From: Strigamia acuminata
Lineage: Eukaryota; Arthropoda; Chilopoda; Geophilomorpha; Linotaeniidae
DNA: 64,000 bases
Reading direction: 5' to 3'
Assembly: GCA_949358305.1 (NCBI GenBank)
Contig: CASHSZ010000001.1
Coordinates: forward strand, 92,501-156,500
Part shown: positions 12,356-20,929 of the stretch, in pieces
How the letters are laid out: every line of letters starts with the position of its first letter
Position numbering within the stretch: position 1 is the stretch's first letter
The notes under the pieces: generated by a model
The model's input: only the letters and a program-made list of their open reading frames with translations
Told to the model about the DNA's origin: nothing
Database searches by the model: none
Program-made: the position numbers and the translations under genes

Positions 12356-12481
12356 TTGTCAATATTTTATAAATTTCCACGGAATTTCAACAATGTTTTA
12401 CATAAGTCCGTCAAATCGGGCAGAAATATCCCGTACAATGTCGCTGCAATTCTGTGGAAATTTATCAGATATTGACAAAAT
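12356..12481. mobile_element. Short hairpin MITE
   Basis: Inverted ends GTCAATATTTTATAAATTTCC (first 20 shown in part) and its near-complement ending GGAAATTTATCAGATATTGAC lie about 126 bp apart. Related sequence recurs at 12650-12720, next to the broken end of the Gypsy element. GC-rich duplicated text (TGGTTTTTGGGG...CTCCGACCGCGCCG) occupies 12160-12350. Confidence 0.55.
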
Positions 12482-12680
12482 TCGGTGACGGGCGGAAGGG
12501 CGATTCCCGGGCGGAAGAGAGAGAGAGAGAGAGAAAGGGGGGACGGCCGGCGCCTACGCCGACGGGGCGCGGAGGGCGAGTGCACTGTTCACGCATGTGG
12601 GCGCGTGTGGACGCTCGATTTACTGGCGCGTTGGACAAGTCAAAAAAAATTTCCCAATGTCTGACAAAAATTCCATCGAA

Positions 12681-15600
12681 TCACGGCAATATTTGACAAC
12701 ACTTGCACAGATTTTTAGCAACATTCACCGGCGAGGTCGTTGATGAACTCGCTTTACCCCGATGAATCTCGCGCGACAACAACCCTGCGAAAATACCAAA
12801 TCTCGTACGAATAATAAACACGGCGCAAACCGCACAAAAATCCACGACATAAAATCGAATGTCGTCTATCGGCACTCTCAGCATTCCCCCGGACATTTTC
12901 CGGAAGAGTTTGGTCCGGCCGGAATCCGAGGAATAGTCACTCCCAAAGTGCGGATTTTGCGGGTGCACTCGCTTCCGAAGGTTAAGTGATTGGTTGAGTC
13001 TTTCCGCCAAGTTCCCCTGCGGATGGTAGGCGGAAATATATTTATTGACCATTCCCATTTCGGCGCACTGTGCCTGGAACTTGGCAGAGCGAAAGGTTGG
13101 GGCGTTATCACTTATTATAGTTTTTGGATAAGCCCATCTATAAGTGAACTTTTTAAGTTGTTTCACTGTTGTAGAAACGTCTGCCTTTTCGGTGAGTCTA
13201 ACGTCCACCCAGCGACTGGCTGCATCCACCATTACGAACGCGTAGCAGTGTCCGCCAGTGGACTTCAACTTTTTCCCGAAGTAGTCGACGTAAATGGTCC
13301 GAAATAACCGTCTCGGTTTCGCGGTCTCCATCTCGCCATACGGTAGCCTCTGCTCGACCTTCGCCCTTTGACAAGGTTCACAGACTTTAATCCAATTTGC
13401 TACATCTTTTTTCATCCCCGGCCAAAACACACGTGTTTTTAGACGCATTAGTGTTTTCTCGATCCCGAGATGGCCGGAGGTTGGTGGGAAATGTAAGCAA
13501 TGAAAATACTTGTAACGAAGGGATTGAGGGAGGTAAATACGACGCGTAGGAGCTCGTTGACCGATCTTAGTTGGTGGAAACTTGCAGAGCAGACCACGGT
13601 GTAACGCCATGTCCACTGCTCGTTTCTTAAGTTCTGCAGCTTCCATCTCACCTGGCGGCAGAGACCCTGAATTGAGATATAATATAAGTCCCTTAGACCA
13701 TTCATCGGCTAGTTGGGCTTCTTTAACGGCTTTCTGTGTTGGGAGAATCTCAATTGTCGGATGATCCGCCGGAAGTGAGTAGAAACTCTCGTCAGACGAG
13801 TGCTCAGAGTGGTCAAGCAACTCCGCATCGATAGAGGGTATTGGTGAAACCAAATCTCGCCGTGGTTGGGTCCTTGGTGACAAGTCCCGTGGAATCACAG
13901 GAATTTGAAACTCCTCGGAGTCCGTGTCTCCCGGCAGCTCCTCACTGTCCAACGACATTTCACTGGCTTCCGAGCCCGTAGAGCGATCGAAGATGATAGG
14001 AGTTTTCTTTTTCGGCCTTCCGACCGGTCGCTTCTCCACCACCTTTTTTGGTCGCCCCCGTTTTCTCTTCTCAGGAACGTCAATTGGCAAGGAAACTGCA
14101 CCTGACTCTTCTTCCGAAGTTGGTGGAATAGGACGCGTGACGGGTAAAGATTTAGGCTGCGTCATGTCCCCGCTAGCCGGAGTCTTCCGCGGACGACCTC
14201 TTTTCCTTTTTACAGGAATGTCTTCCTGAGGCAAAGACACCGCCACAGATTCTTCGTCCGACATTGGCAGAGTAGGCTGTGCTCCCGGCAAGGGTCCCGC
14301 CTGAGTCGGCCCCTTCGCAATGGGATTTTTCCGTGGACGTCCCGGTCCTCTTTTTGGAGGGGGCTCGTCCTCGACCGGACATACATCCACTGCCGTAGCC
14401 GACAAGGCGTTCAATCTCGCCAGGAACGCACGTTTCTGTTTACGCATTGTTACCGCTCTAACGATTTTACAGTTGGGTGATTTCCAATGTGTCAACTCAT
14501 CTAACTCCTCCATTTTGAGTACTGGCCAGTCGTTGAAATCATCGAAGTACGCACAGTAATATGTGTCATCCAACGCTGGACAGTCTTCGTCATCCAGCTC
14601 GATCGGCGGGTCAACCGGCGCCCGACTCAACGCATCGGCGACCCGATTCTTCGTACCACTACAGTGGAGGAATGTGAATCGGTATTCCGACAGCGAAAGA
14701 ATCCATCTCGCCAGTCGGCCCTTTGGCTCGCGCTGGGCCCAAAGCCATGTTAAAGACTTGTGATCACTCTCAAGATAGAAATCCATTAACTCGAGGTATG
14801 CTCTAAAGCGTTTAACGGCCCAGACGGCGGCCAGGCACTCAATTTCCGTCGCCGTATAGTTTTTCTCTGCACTGTTTAAGGCCCGTGATGCAAAGGCAAT
14901 TGGGACGCGTACGCCGTCATTGTTGATCTGCATCAACGCAGCCCCCAGACCAGAATAACTCGCATCGGTTTGTAAGATGTAAGGTTTACTCCAGTCCGGG
15001 AAGTTCCTGTGCAAAGTAGATAGCGACACTTGATTTTTGAGATACTCGAAAGCTGCCTGGTGCGCCGCCGTCCAGTTCCATGGCGCATTCTTACGCATAA
15101 GAACTCGAAAGACTTCACAGGTCTTGGAATATCCGGGGAAGAACGACGAGTAGTACCCGATCATACCCTTGAAGCGTTGTAACTCCTTCAAGTTAGTGGG
15201 GGCCGGGTACTTGCTGATCGCGTCGGTCTTCTTTGGGTTAGGACGAATAAGTCCCTCCTCGACAATATGTCCGAGCACCTCAAGACTTGTCTTGCACAAC
15301 TCCGTTTTTCCTGCGTTCATTGTAAACCCCGCTTGGTCGAGCAAAGTGAGCACTTTTTGCAAGTGGGTCACATGCTCTTCGAAGGTCTTACTAAACACGA
15401 TTATGTCGTCGATGTACACAAAGACAAACTTGTAGAGATGCTCAGCTAGAGTCAAATTCATGGCCCTTTGTAAGGTGGCAGGGCCATTGATCGGACCGAA
15501 AGGCATTCGCGTATACTCAAAGAGTCCCCTGTGGGTGATAAATGCGAGATATCGTTCATCTCCAGGTCGGACTCCTATTTGGTGGAACGCTTCCCTTCCG

Positions 15601-17270
15601 TCGATGATGGAAAACCATTTTGCCCCGCCCAGATATGCAAAGATGTTGTCGATATCTGGGAGGGGGTAAACATCAGGCAAAGTTTGGGAGTTGATCGGCC
15701 TAAAATCCATTGCGCAGCGCCAGCGTCCGTCCTTTTTGGGGACAACTACGGGCGCCACGGCGCAGTCGCTTTTGGAGCGCTTGATTACTCCTTGCGCCAA
15801 CTTTTGGTCGATATAGGCATCGATTATTTCCCTTTTTGCCGGATTCACCGGACGTACCGGGACATGAATAGGTCGGAAATCAGGCTTCAGATTCACTTCA
15901 AACTGTGTGTTATTACAGAGCCCCAATTCCTCACGAAAGATGTGAGCAACTGGTTTCAACGCATCCATTAAGTGGTTAATGCGTTTCGGCTCCAACTGAT
16001 TACACAGCTGATCATACACCCAAGCGAGGTTGGTAGGATCTCTGTTTGGGATGTATTGGACGAAATTAACATCATGCTGTCTTGGAGTACCTTCCGTCTT
16101 TTGACAAGCAGAAGAGATCTCCGCGTTGCCGACGACATTTCTCTCTCCACTCGGAGAATCTGCAGTCTCAACCAACGTTCGTTTAGCCACCGCTTTAACT
16201 CTTGCTTTACGCAACTTAATGGCTCGACGCATCTGACTCAAACACATGGCCTTTCTCCCAAGTTTACGCGTAACTCGCACGATGTTCCTTCGTGCGGTTT
16301 TTTCCCGTCTCTTAGGTGACCATATGAATGTCCATTTTTGAGCGTCCTGCCCTCTTCGAGCAACAACCACTTTGACAATACAAGGATTGTCCTCATGTGG
16401 GGGCTCGAATAACTCCACTTCGAAATTACGCTTATTTAGCAAGACACAGTTAGCCTCACTAATTGGTGGTTTTGTAGCAACCACAGACTTCTCCTCTGCC
16501 TTCTCCTCCTTTGCAGGAATCTCGGGGGTCAGTTCCCGCTCCTTTTGGCCGACAAGCTTGACGGGCACCGCCGTTTCCTCTGGCTTGGGGACCAGCGGAT
16601 TTCGCAAAGCCGGAAGGTTGTAAAGAGGGGGCCCCTTAACCGCAATTCCCTCCGGGAGGGAAGGTTGTTCCTTTGTTAAAGGGAATAAGATCACTGGATC
16701 AGATGCCCTAGCTTGCTCTTCTGTGAGGAAGGGATGCCTCGTGCCATCCCCTAAGAGGAACCAGTATTCATTGGCGTGGTCGGTACACAGACCAACTGCC
16801 TTACAGAAATCTAGCCCCAAGAGGAGCTCTTGAGACCCCTCCTCTATGATGAGGCAAGTAAAGCAAACTACCGCCGTAGGAGCACGGACGGCTAGTTGTG
16901 CACAGCCAACCACTTTGGTAATATGATTGTCGGCTGTCCGGATGGTTTCGTCCAGTTTCACCATTTCTATGCCTATCTCTTTTGCGAGTTTCTCATACAA
17001 TGCCATGGTCATTATGCACGTCTGTGCACCGCTGTCCATCATTGCAATGAACTCGATATTGATCCAGGCGATTTTAACAAAGGCCGCGTCTCGCCGACAA
17101 CGGTCCTTCAACCCGATTATCAATTTCGGCTCTTTGGAAGCCAAAAATTCGGGTGGTGACAACATTATGAAATTTGTCATTTTCGGCTTAGAAGCCGCTA
17201 ACGCGGTGGTACTGGTCTTCTGCAACGCAGGGGGTACCATCCAACCGCTTATGCTATCTAAAGCTTCCAA
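12681..17270 (-). CDS. pol: Gypsy Pol polyprotein (PR-RT-RNaseH-AT hooks-IN)
   Basis: The frame is open for 1529 residues. Visible domains are: aspartic protease near residue 79 (MMDSGAQ); reverse transcriptase with the catalytic FVYIDDII at about 619; RNase H with QTDASYSG at about 767 and ESDHKSLTW; a 400-residue linker; the integrase H2C2 zinc motif at about 1263-1300 (HLGIEKTLMRL ... CEPCQ); and the integrase core with D at about 1330, D at 1388 (ISDNAPTF) and E at 1424, a classic DD35E spacing. The linker contains four AT hooks (GPGRPRK, KRGRPRK, KRGRPKK, VGRPKK) at about residues 975-1090. The first in-frame ATG is codon 11; the frame is -1 relative to gag and overlaps its end, so Pol is probably made by frameshifting or reinitiation. 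After residue about 1430 the sequence stops resembling integrase, so the C-terminal domain is lost. Confidence 0.9.
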   Translation of the reverse strand: MEALDSISGWMVPPALQKTSTTALAASKPKMTNFIMLSPPEFLASKEPKLIIGLKDRCRRDAAFVKIAWINIEFIAMMDSGAQTCIMTMALYEKLAKEIGIEMVKLDETIRTADNHITKVVGCAQLAVRAPTAVVCFTCLIIEEGSQELLLGLDFCKAVGLCTDHANEYWFLLGDGTRHPFLTEEQARASDPVILFPLTKEQPSLPEGIAVKGPPLYNLPALRNPLVPKPEETAVPVKLVGQKERELTPEIPAKEEKAEEKSVVATKPPISEANCVLLNKRNFEVELFEPPHEDNPCIVKVVVARRGQDAQKWTFIWSPKRREKTARRNIVRVTRKLGRKAMCLSQMRRAIKLRKARVKAVAKRTLVETADSPSGERNVVGNAEISSACQKTEGTPRQHDVNFVQYIPNRDPTNLAWVYDQLCNQLEPKRINHLMDALKPVAHIFREELGLCNNTQFEVNLKPDFRPIHVPVRPVNPAKREIIDAYIDQKLAQGVIKRSKSDCAVAPVVVPKKDGRWRCAMDFRPINSQTLPDVYPLPDIDNIFAYLGGAKWFSIIDGREAFHQIGVRPGDERYLAFITHRGLFEYTRMPFGPINGPATLQRAMNLTLAEHLYKFVFVYIDDIIVFSKTFEEHVTHLQKVLTLLDQAGFTMNAGKTELCKTSLEVLGHIVEEGLIRPNPKKTDAISKYPAPTNLKELQRFKGMIGYYSSFFPGYSKTCEVFRVLMRKNAPWNWTAAHQAAFEYLKNQVSLSTLHRNFPDWSKPYILQTDASYSGLGAALMQINNDGVRVPIAFASRALNSAEKNYTATEIECLAAVWAVKRFRAYLELMDFYLESDHKSLTWLWAQREPKGRLARWILSLSEYRFTFLHCSGTKNRVADALSRAPVDPPIELDDEDCPALDDTYYCAYFDDFNDWPVLKMEELDELTHWKSPNCKIVRAVTMRKQKRAFLARLNALSATAVDVCPVEDEPPPKRGPGRPRKNPIAKGPTQAGPLPGAQPTLPMSDEESVAVSLPQEDIPVKRKRGRPRKTPASGDMTQPKSLPVTRPIPPTSEEESGAVSLPIDVPEKRKRGRPKKVVEKRPVGRPKKKTPIIFDRSTGSEASEMSLDSEELPGDTDSEEFQIPVIPRDLSPRTQPRRDLVSPIPSIDAELLDHSEHSSDESFYSLPADHPTIEILPTQKAVKEAQLADEWSKGLILYLNSGSLPPGEMEAAELKKRAVDMALHRGLLCKFPPTKIGQRAPTRRIYLPQSLRYKYFHCLHFPPTSGHLGIEKTLMRLKTRVFWPGMKKDVANWIKVCEPCQRAKVEQRLPYGEMETAKPRRLFRTIYVDYFGKKLKSTGGHCYAFVMVDAASRWVDVRLTEKADVSTTVKQLKKFTYRWAYPKTIISDNAPTFRSAKFQAQCAEMGMVNKYISAYHPQGNLAERLNQSLNLRKRVHPQNPHFGSDYSSDSGRTKLFRKMSGGMLRVPIDDIRFYVVDFCAVCAVFIIRTRFGIFAGLLSREIHRGKASSSTTSPVNVAKNLCKCCQILP

Positions 17271-17278
17271 CGTCCGAC

Positions 17279-19387
17279 TTATTTGGGTTTCGGGTCCGCT
17301 GCCTTTCCGTTGGATGGTTTGGACAGTGGACCCTGGTCGTTTCCCGGAAACTGCCAGGGCTTAAAGCAGTGAGGACATAATGCGATGCGTTTTTCAATAT
17401 CACGCATGTACCATCTGTCCTTCCGATTGCGCACCCACTCAGCTCCGGGTGGCAACGGTGTCGTTGGGGGATTGGCCGTATTGGCGAAGGTATGGGCAGA
17501 ATGTCCACATTGTGCCGCCCCCACAGCCGGAGTAGGCTTATTCTCCGAGACTTTTACAGACGCGTTTATTTGCGGCTCTGGCACTCTCGAATGAGCAACA
17601 CTAACAACGGACTGCCCAGCAACACTCTGCAGGTCCTCACTCGTAGCCCCAAACATTTCAGCCAACGCAACCAATTTCCGTTTATCAAACTGGAAGCGAC
17701 CGGGCGGAGGCTTTTCTGCCGCCTTTGTTTTGGCAGGCTCTACCACCTTTTTGGTTGCCTTAACAGCTTGCTTATCCTTGTCCTTGGATTGAGGTCGAGG
17801 CACCGGACCTCTTCTCACTCCGCGCTCATCGAACTTATACTGCTGAAGAGAACGCAACGCCAATTCGCTGTCAGCCTCCTGCCCCATCTCTATGGCCTGC
17901 GACATGAAGCGGACTCCGTACCGAGTCATTGCATCCGTTATCTGCGGTTGAAGGCGATGTTTCGCCATATTCCATTGTTGCCTATCCCCCCGAATACCTA
18001 TCATTTCGAGGTAACGACTGATCTCACAAAGAAATTCGGCCGTATCATCCCCTACTTCCTGCCAGGCATCCGTCAGGAGGACCGTTGCTTCGGCCTCCTT
18101 GAGGGAATAACGTTTCCGGAAACGCATAACAAATTCATCCCATGTTTTTGGTTTATGGCGTAAGTGCAAGTACCAATTTAAGGGCTTTCCACACAGCGCC
18201 AAAGGAATGAACAAGTCAATATACGCTTCATCCGGAATGCGCGTCATGATATAGTGGGCGCGCAATTTCGCTAGGAATCTTTCGACCGCATTATAGGATT
18301 GGTCATCCTCATCAAATATCGGCACATGTTCCGACCTCACATGCGACAAGTCATATTGATCATATCGCGTCTGCGGCCGCTGCCGGGGCGTCGGCGTTAC
18401 CGCTGCCTGAGCGTTCCGCGCCCGTTGCAAACGCGTATTTACCGAATCCCCCCGCGCAGCCGCTGCGCGATCAACACTTGCTGTATCCGGCAAGCTAACA
18501 GCTGTCGACTTTGAGCGTATAATACTCCTCATCACCTCACTGTTACATTGTGAGGGCGTACCCATTCGAGACCCCGCGCGAGCGGTCACGTCCGATGGTC
18601 TCTCATTTGAAGGTAAACGAGGATTTACATCCCCTTGTAACCTTCCTACTACTGCAATTCCGTGCCTGTTCAACTCGCTAGGCGTCAGAATGCGTGAAGA
18701 CTGAACACTTCCCCCAGGTTCCCTCTGACCGTCAGAACGAGGTCCATCACCAGGCAAAGGGTTATGAGGTCCTTGCTGAGCTGGTGGAATTACCTCCTCC
18801 TCGGGCTGTACAGCTAATGCCACGATTTCGGCCCTAACCACTTGTCTCACCCCCACAAGAGTCTCATCTCTATAATTTCCCAGTCGGTAGTCAACATGCT
18901 GACCGAACTGGTTTAATGCTCGGACCATACGCTCATTCATGGCTAATTCCGCATTTTGCAAATACGGCAGCCATTCTGGAGGCCGTTGACCAGCCTCTTC
19001 TTCCCCCTCCTCGACGTTATCCTCAGGACTACTCCTTTGTTGAGGTGGCGCCGAAGGATTTGGTTGCACGGGCGTTAAAAGATCCGAAGCAGACACATCG
19101 ACACGAGACTCACGCGTAGACGGAGTAGTGTCCGGGCAGTAGGTACTATCCGTTGAAGTGGATTTGTCTTCTACCTTTACTCGTGTGACATCCCCGTGTG
19201 GTCGCAAGAGGTACGGCGGCCCACCGCCCCTTGCCACGGGCAAGCCATACTCTGAGCGGGTTCCCGGAGAACGCGCATCGAGGGGACGCCGTGGAGTTTC
19301 ATCACACAAGCGCTCCCCAACTCTACGCATCCAGCTAGGCCACACACTCTTGGAGTTATCCTCTTTAGGATGCCCTCCCTCTGCCAT
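17279..19387 (-). CDS. gag: Gypsy Gag polyprotein
   Basis: The ORF is 702 residues and starts at the ATG at 19387, 156 nt after the primer site. The N-terminal 350 residues are Pro/Ser/Arg-rich and low-complexity. A retrotransposon Gag (capsid-like) domain lies at about residues 360-500 (AVERFLAKLRAHYIMTRIPD; GKPLNWYLHLR; WDEFVMRFRKRYS). The C-terminus is Lys-rich, with CPHCFKPW near residue 675 as the only cysteine cluster, so there is no standard CCHC knuckle. Gag would form the virus-like particle and bind the RNA. The stop at 17279 lies 8 nt from the first assigned pol codon, and the pol frame is open across the gag stop. Confidence 0.85.
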   Translation of the reverse strand: MAEGGHPKEDNSKSVWPSWMRRVGERLCDETPRRPLDARSPGTRSEYGLPVARGGGPPYLLRPHGDVTRVKVEDKSTSTDSTYCPDTTPSTRESRVDVSASDLLTPVQPNPSAPPQQRSSPEDNVEEGEEEAGQRPPEWLPYLQNAELAMNERMVRALNQFGQHVDYRLGNYRDETLVGVRQVVRAEIVALAVQPEEEVIPPAQQGPHNPLPGDGPRSDGQREPGGSVQSSRILTPSELNRHGIAVVGRLQGDVNPRLPSNERPSDVTARAGSRMGTPSQCNSEVMRSIIRSKSTAVSLPDTASVDRAAAARGDSVNTRLQRARNAQAAVTPTPRQRPQTRYDQYDLSHVRSEHVPIFDEDDQSYNAVERFLAKLRAHYIMTRIPDEAYIDLFIPLALCGKPLNWYLHLRHKPKTWDEFVMRFRKRYSLKEAEATVLLTDAWQEVGDDTAEFLCEISRYLEMIGIRGDRQQWNMAKHRLQPQITDAMTRYGVRFMSQAIEMGQEADSELALRSLQQYKFDERGVRRGPVPRPQSKDKDKQAVKATKKVVEPAKTKAAEKPPPGRFQFDKRKLVALAEMFGATSEDLQSVAGQSVVSVAHSRVPEPQINASVKVSENKPTPAVGAAQCGHSAHTFANTANPPTTPLPPGAEWVRNRKDRWYMRDIEKRIALCPHCFKPWQFPGNDQGPLSKPSNGKAADPKPK

Positions 19388-19543
19388 TGCGTCAACTCAA
19401 GCAATTTCGCAGCAAAACTCAAATGGATGATCCACTCTAAAAAAGGCGAGTAACGATACCACTCGACCTTTGTTTTCCGAATAATGATTACTAGCCCACT
19501 GGAAACAGTTTATATGGCTAGCAATCGAAAAGCTACGGGATAA

Positions 19544-19561
19544 TCCCGGGTTTCGGCACCA
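19544..19561 (-). promoter_or_regulatory. Primer-binding site, tRNA-Phe
   Basis: On the minus strand the 18-mer TGGTGCCGAAACCCGGGA lies 2 nt inside the LTR end. It is complementary to the 3' end of metazoan tRNA-Phe (acceptor strand of a tRNA starting GCCGAAA, plus CCA). This fixes the LTR boundary and the element's orientation. Confidence 0.85.
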
Positions 19562-19563
19562 AG

Positions 19564-20694
19564 TGTGATGGATCGCGAGTCTAGGTGGTTTAGAAGCGTT
19601 TGAAAGACGCCGCGAAACAGTAAATTCACACACCCTGGTAGTTTCGTACCTGCCGTAAATCGAATGTGCGCAGGAAGTGGCAGCTAACACACTCTCAGAT
19701 ACTGTGCACCACACTAATATTTATTTGTGGCCGGGTATCCCGAGCTGTAAAACTCGGGGACAGAATGTCCGGTAGTCGCGTCTGAACCAAAACCCAACGC
19801 GTGACCCGTCAACAATCGTGTTTTCACACGAAGGCAAACGAATGCACGTCTCGTAGTGGCTCATAAGCAACCCCAAACTGTCGAGTTTGAACGCGGATGG
19901 GCAATTTACTCGTGCTTATACAACGCACGGGCCCTAAACCTAACTCTAAACCTGACTTAATGCTTAATTAAAGCTAAAGCCCGAATGGCAGGCGGCTAAA
20001 CTAAGCTAAATGCACGCGCACGCGAAATAAACGACACAAACTTCGAACTTATGGCCAACAAATCCTGTTTGGCCTTGGATAACGCGTCACGGCGATAAAA
20101 CATGAACAAAAAGGAGCAGGAAAACAAATGGTGAACGAGTGGTGTAAAACCGTGAGTTAACACTGGAAATGAAATGACAGCCTGAAACCGTGTTGCAGAG
20201 TTCCAGGGCGAAAGCAAAGCTACGAGTGAGCTTCGGAGTTAAACCTCAGCCATGAGCACCGGCTCCAAAGGAGCACCTACGCGTTCGGGATACTGAGATC
20301 AACTGAAGCAAAAGAGGAAAAATAGGGTGAGAGGTAAACTTGGACTCAACCAAGCCTGACCAATCACGGAAGAGTCAAGAGCCAATCAGTACAGTCGGTG
20401 CATACTAAGTGTATGACTAACACCGACGCGTACTGACCAGAATAGATATGCAAATAGACTTGCATCGAAATCATAAACTAAAGAAGAAAAACTAGGAATA
20501 GATAAGAGAAAAGTGAGAGAATGAAGAGAAAGTTAGGAGAAAGTAAGAGATAAGATAGAAGGAAAATGAGGAAAACTCACGAATCAAACATAAACAAAAC
20601 AACAAAGGTAGGAGAATCACAAATTAGGTTTAATAGGAACAAACACGGGTTAACAATGCGTAAACTGTACGCGTAGGAAACACGGGCCGTGACA
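19564..20694 (-). repeat. 5' LTR of the Gypsy element
   Basis: On the minus strand this runs from TGTCACGGCC to CCATCACA, with the TG...CA ends of an LTR, about 1131 bp. The inner end is set by the adjacent primer site. The outer end is chosen from the TGTCAC/GTGACA terminus and is less certain because no second LTR is available for comparison. Confidence 0.65.
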
Positions 20695-20929
20695 ATGAAT
20701 TACAATAAAAAATTAAAATAAATTTAAATTAAAAATTAAAAGGATTTACAATTAAAAATTAAAATACATTAAATAAAAATTATACTAAGCAAAACAAAGC
20801 AAAGGTAAACACCAAAGTTATACACAGGTTATAGTCAACTACAATGAAAATTTATAAATTATGTATACGTACTTTATCATAATTTTAGAAATAATCAACA
20901 ATAATTTTAATTAAAGTAACTTATTGTAA
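20695..20929. other. AT-rich gap between LTR and transposase gene
   Basis: It contains short AATTAAAAATTAAA repeats. I searched for an inverted match to the right flank of the transposase gene and saw none. Confidence 0.5.

Larger units (their letters stand above)
12681..20694 (-). mobile_element. Gypsy-type LTR retrotransposon, 3' LTR missing
   Basis: In element orientation the order is 5' LTR (20694-19564), primer-binding site (19561-19544), short leader, gag (19387-17279) and pol (17270-12681). The polymerase domain order PR-RT-RH-IN is the Gypsy/Metaviridae order. There is no env. No copy of the LTR is seen near 12300-12760, and the integrase C-terminal region is not recognisable beyond about 12980, so the element has lost its 3' end. 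The gag and pol frames and all visible catalytic motifs are open, which implies a fairly recent insertion followed by truncation. Confidence 0.9.

Noticed and set aside
12878-13111. Alternative frame as a continuation of the Gypsy integrase
   Set aside because: I looked for the integrase C-terminal motifs in all three frames below 12985 and saw none, so a single frameshift does not explain the loss; truncation is more likely.
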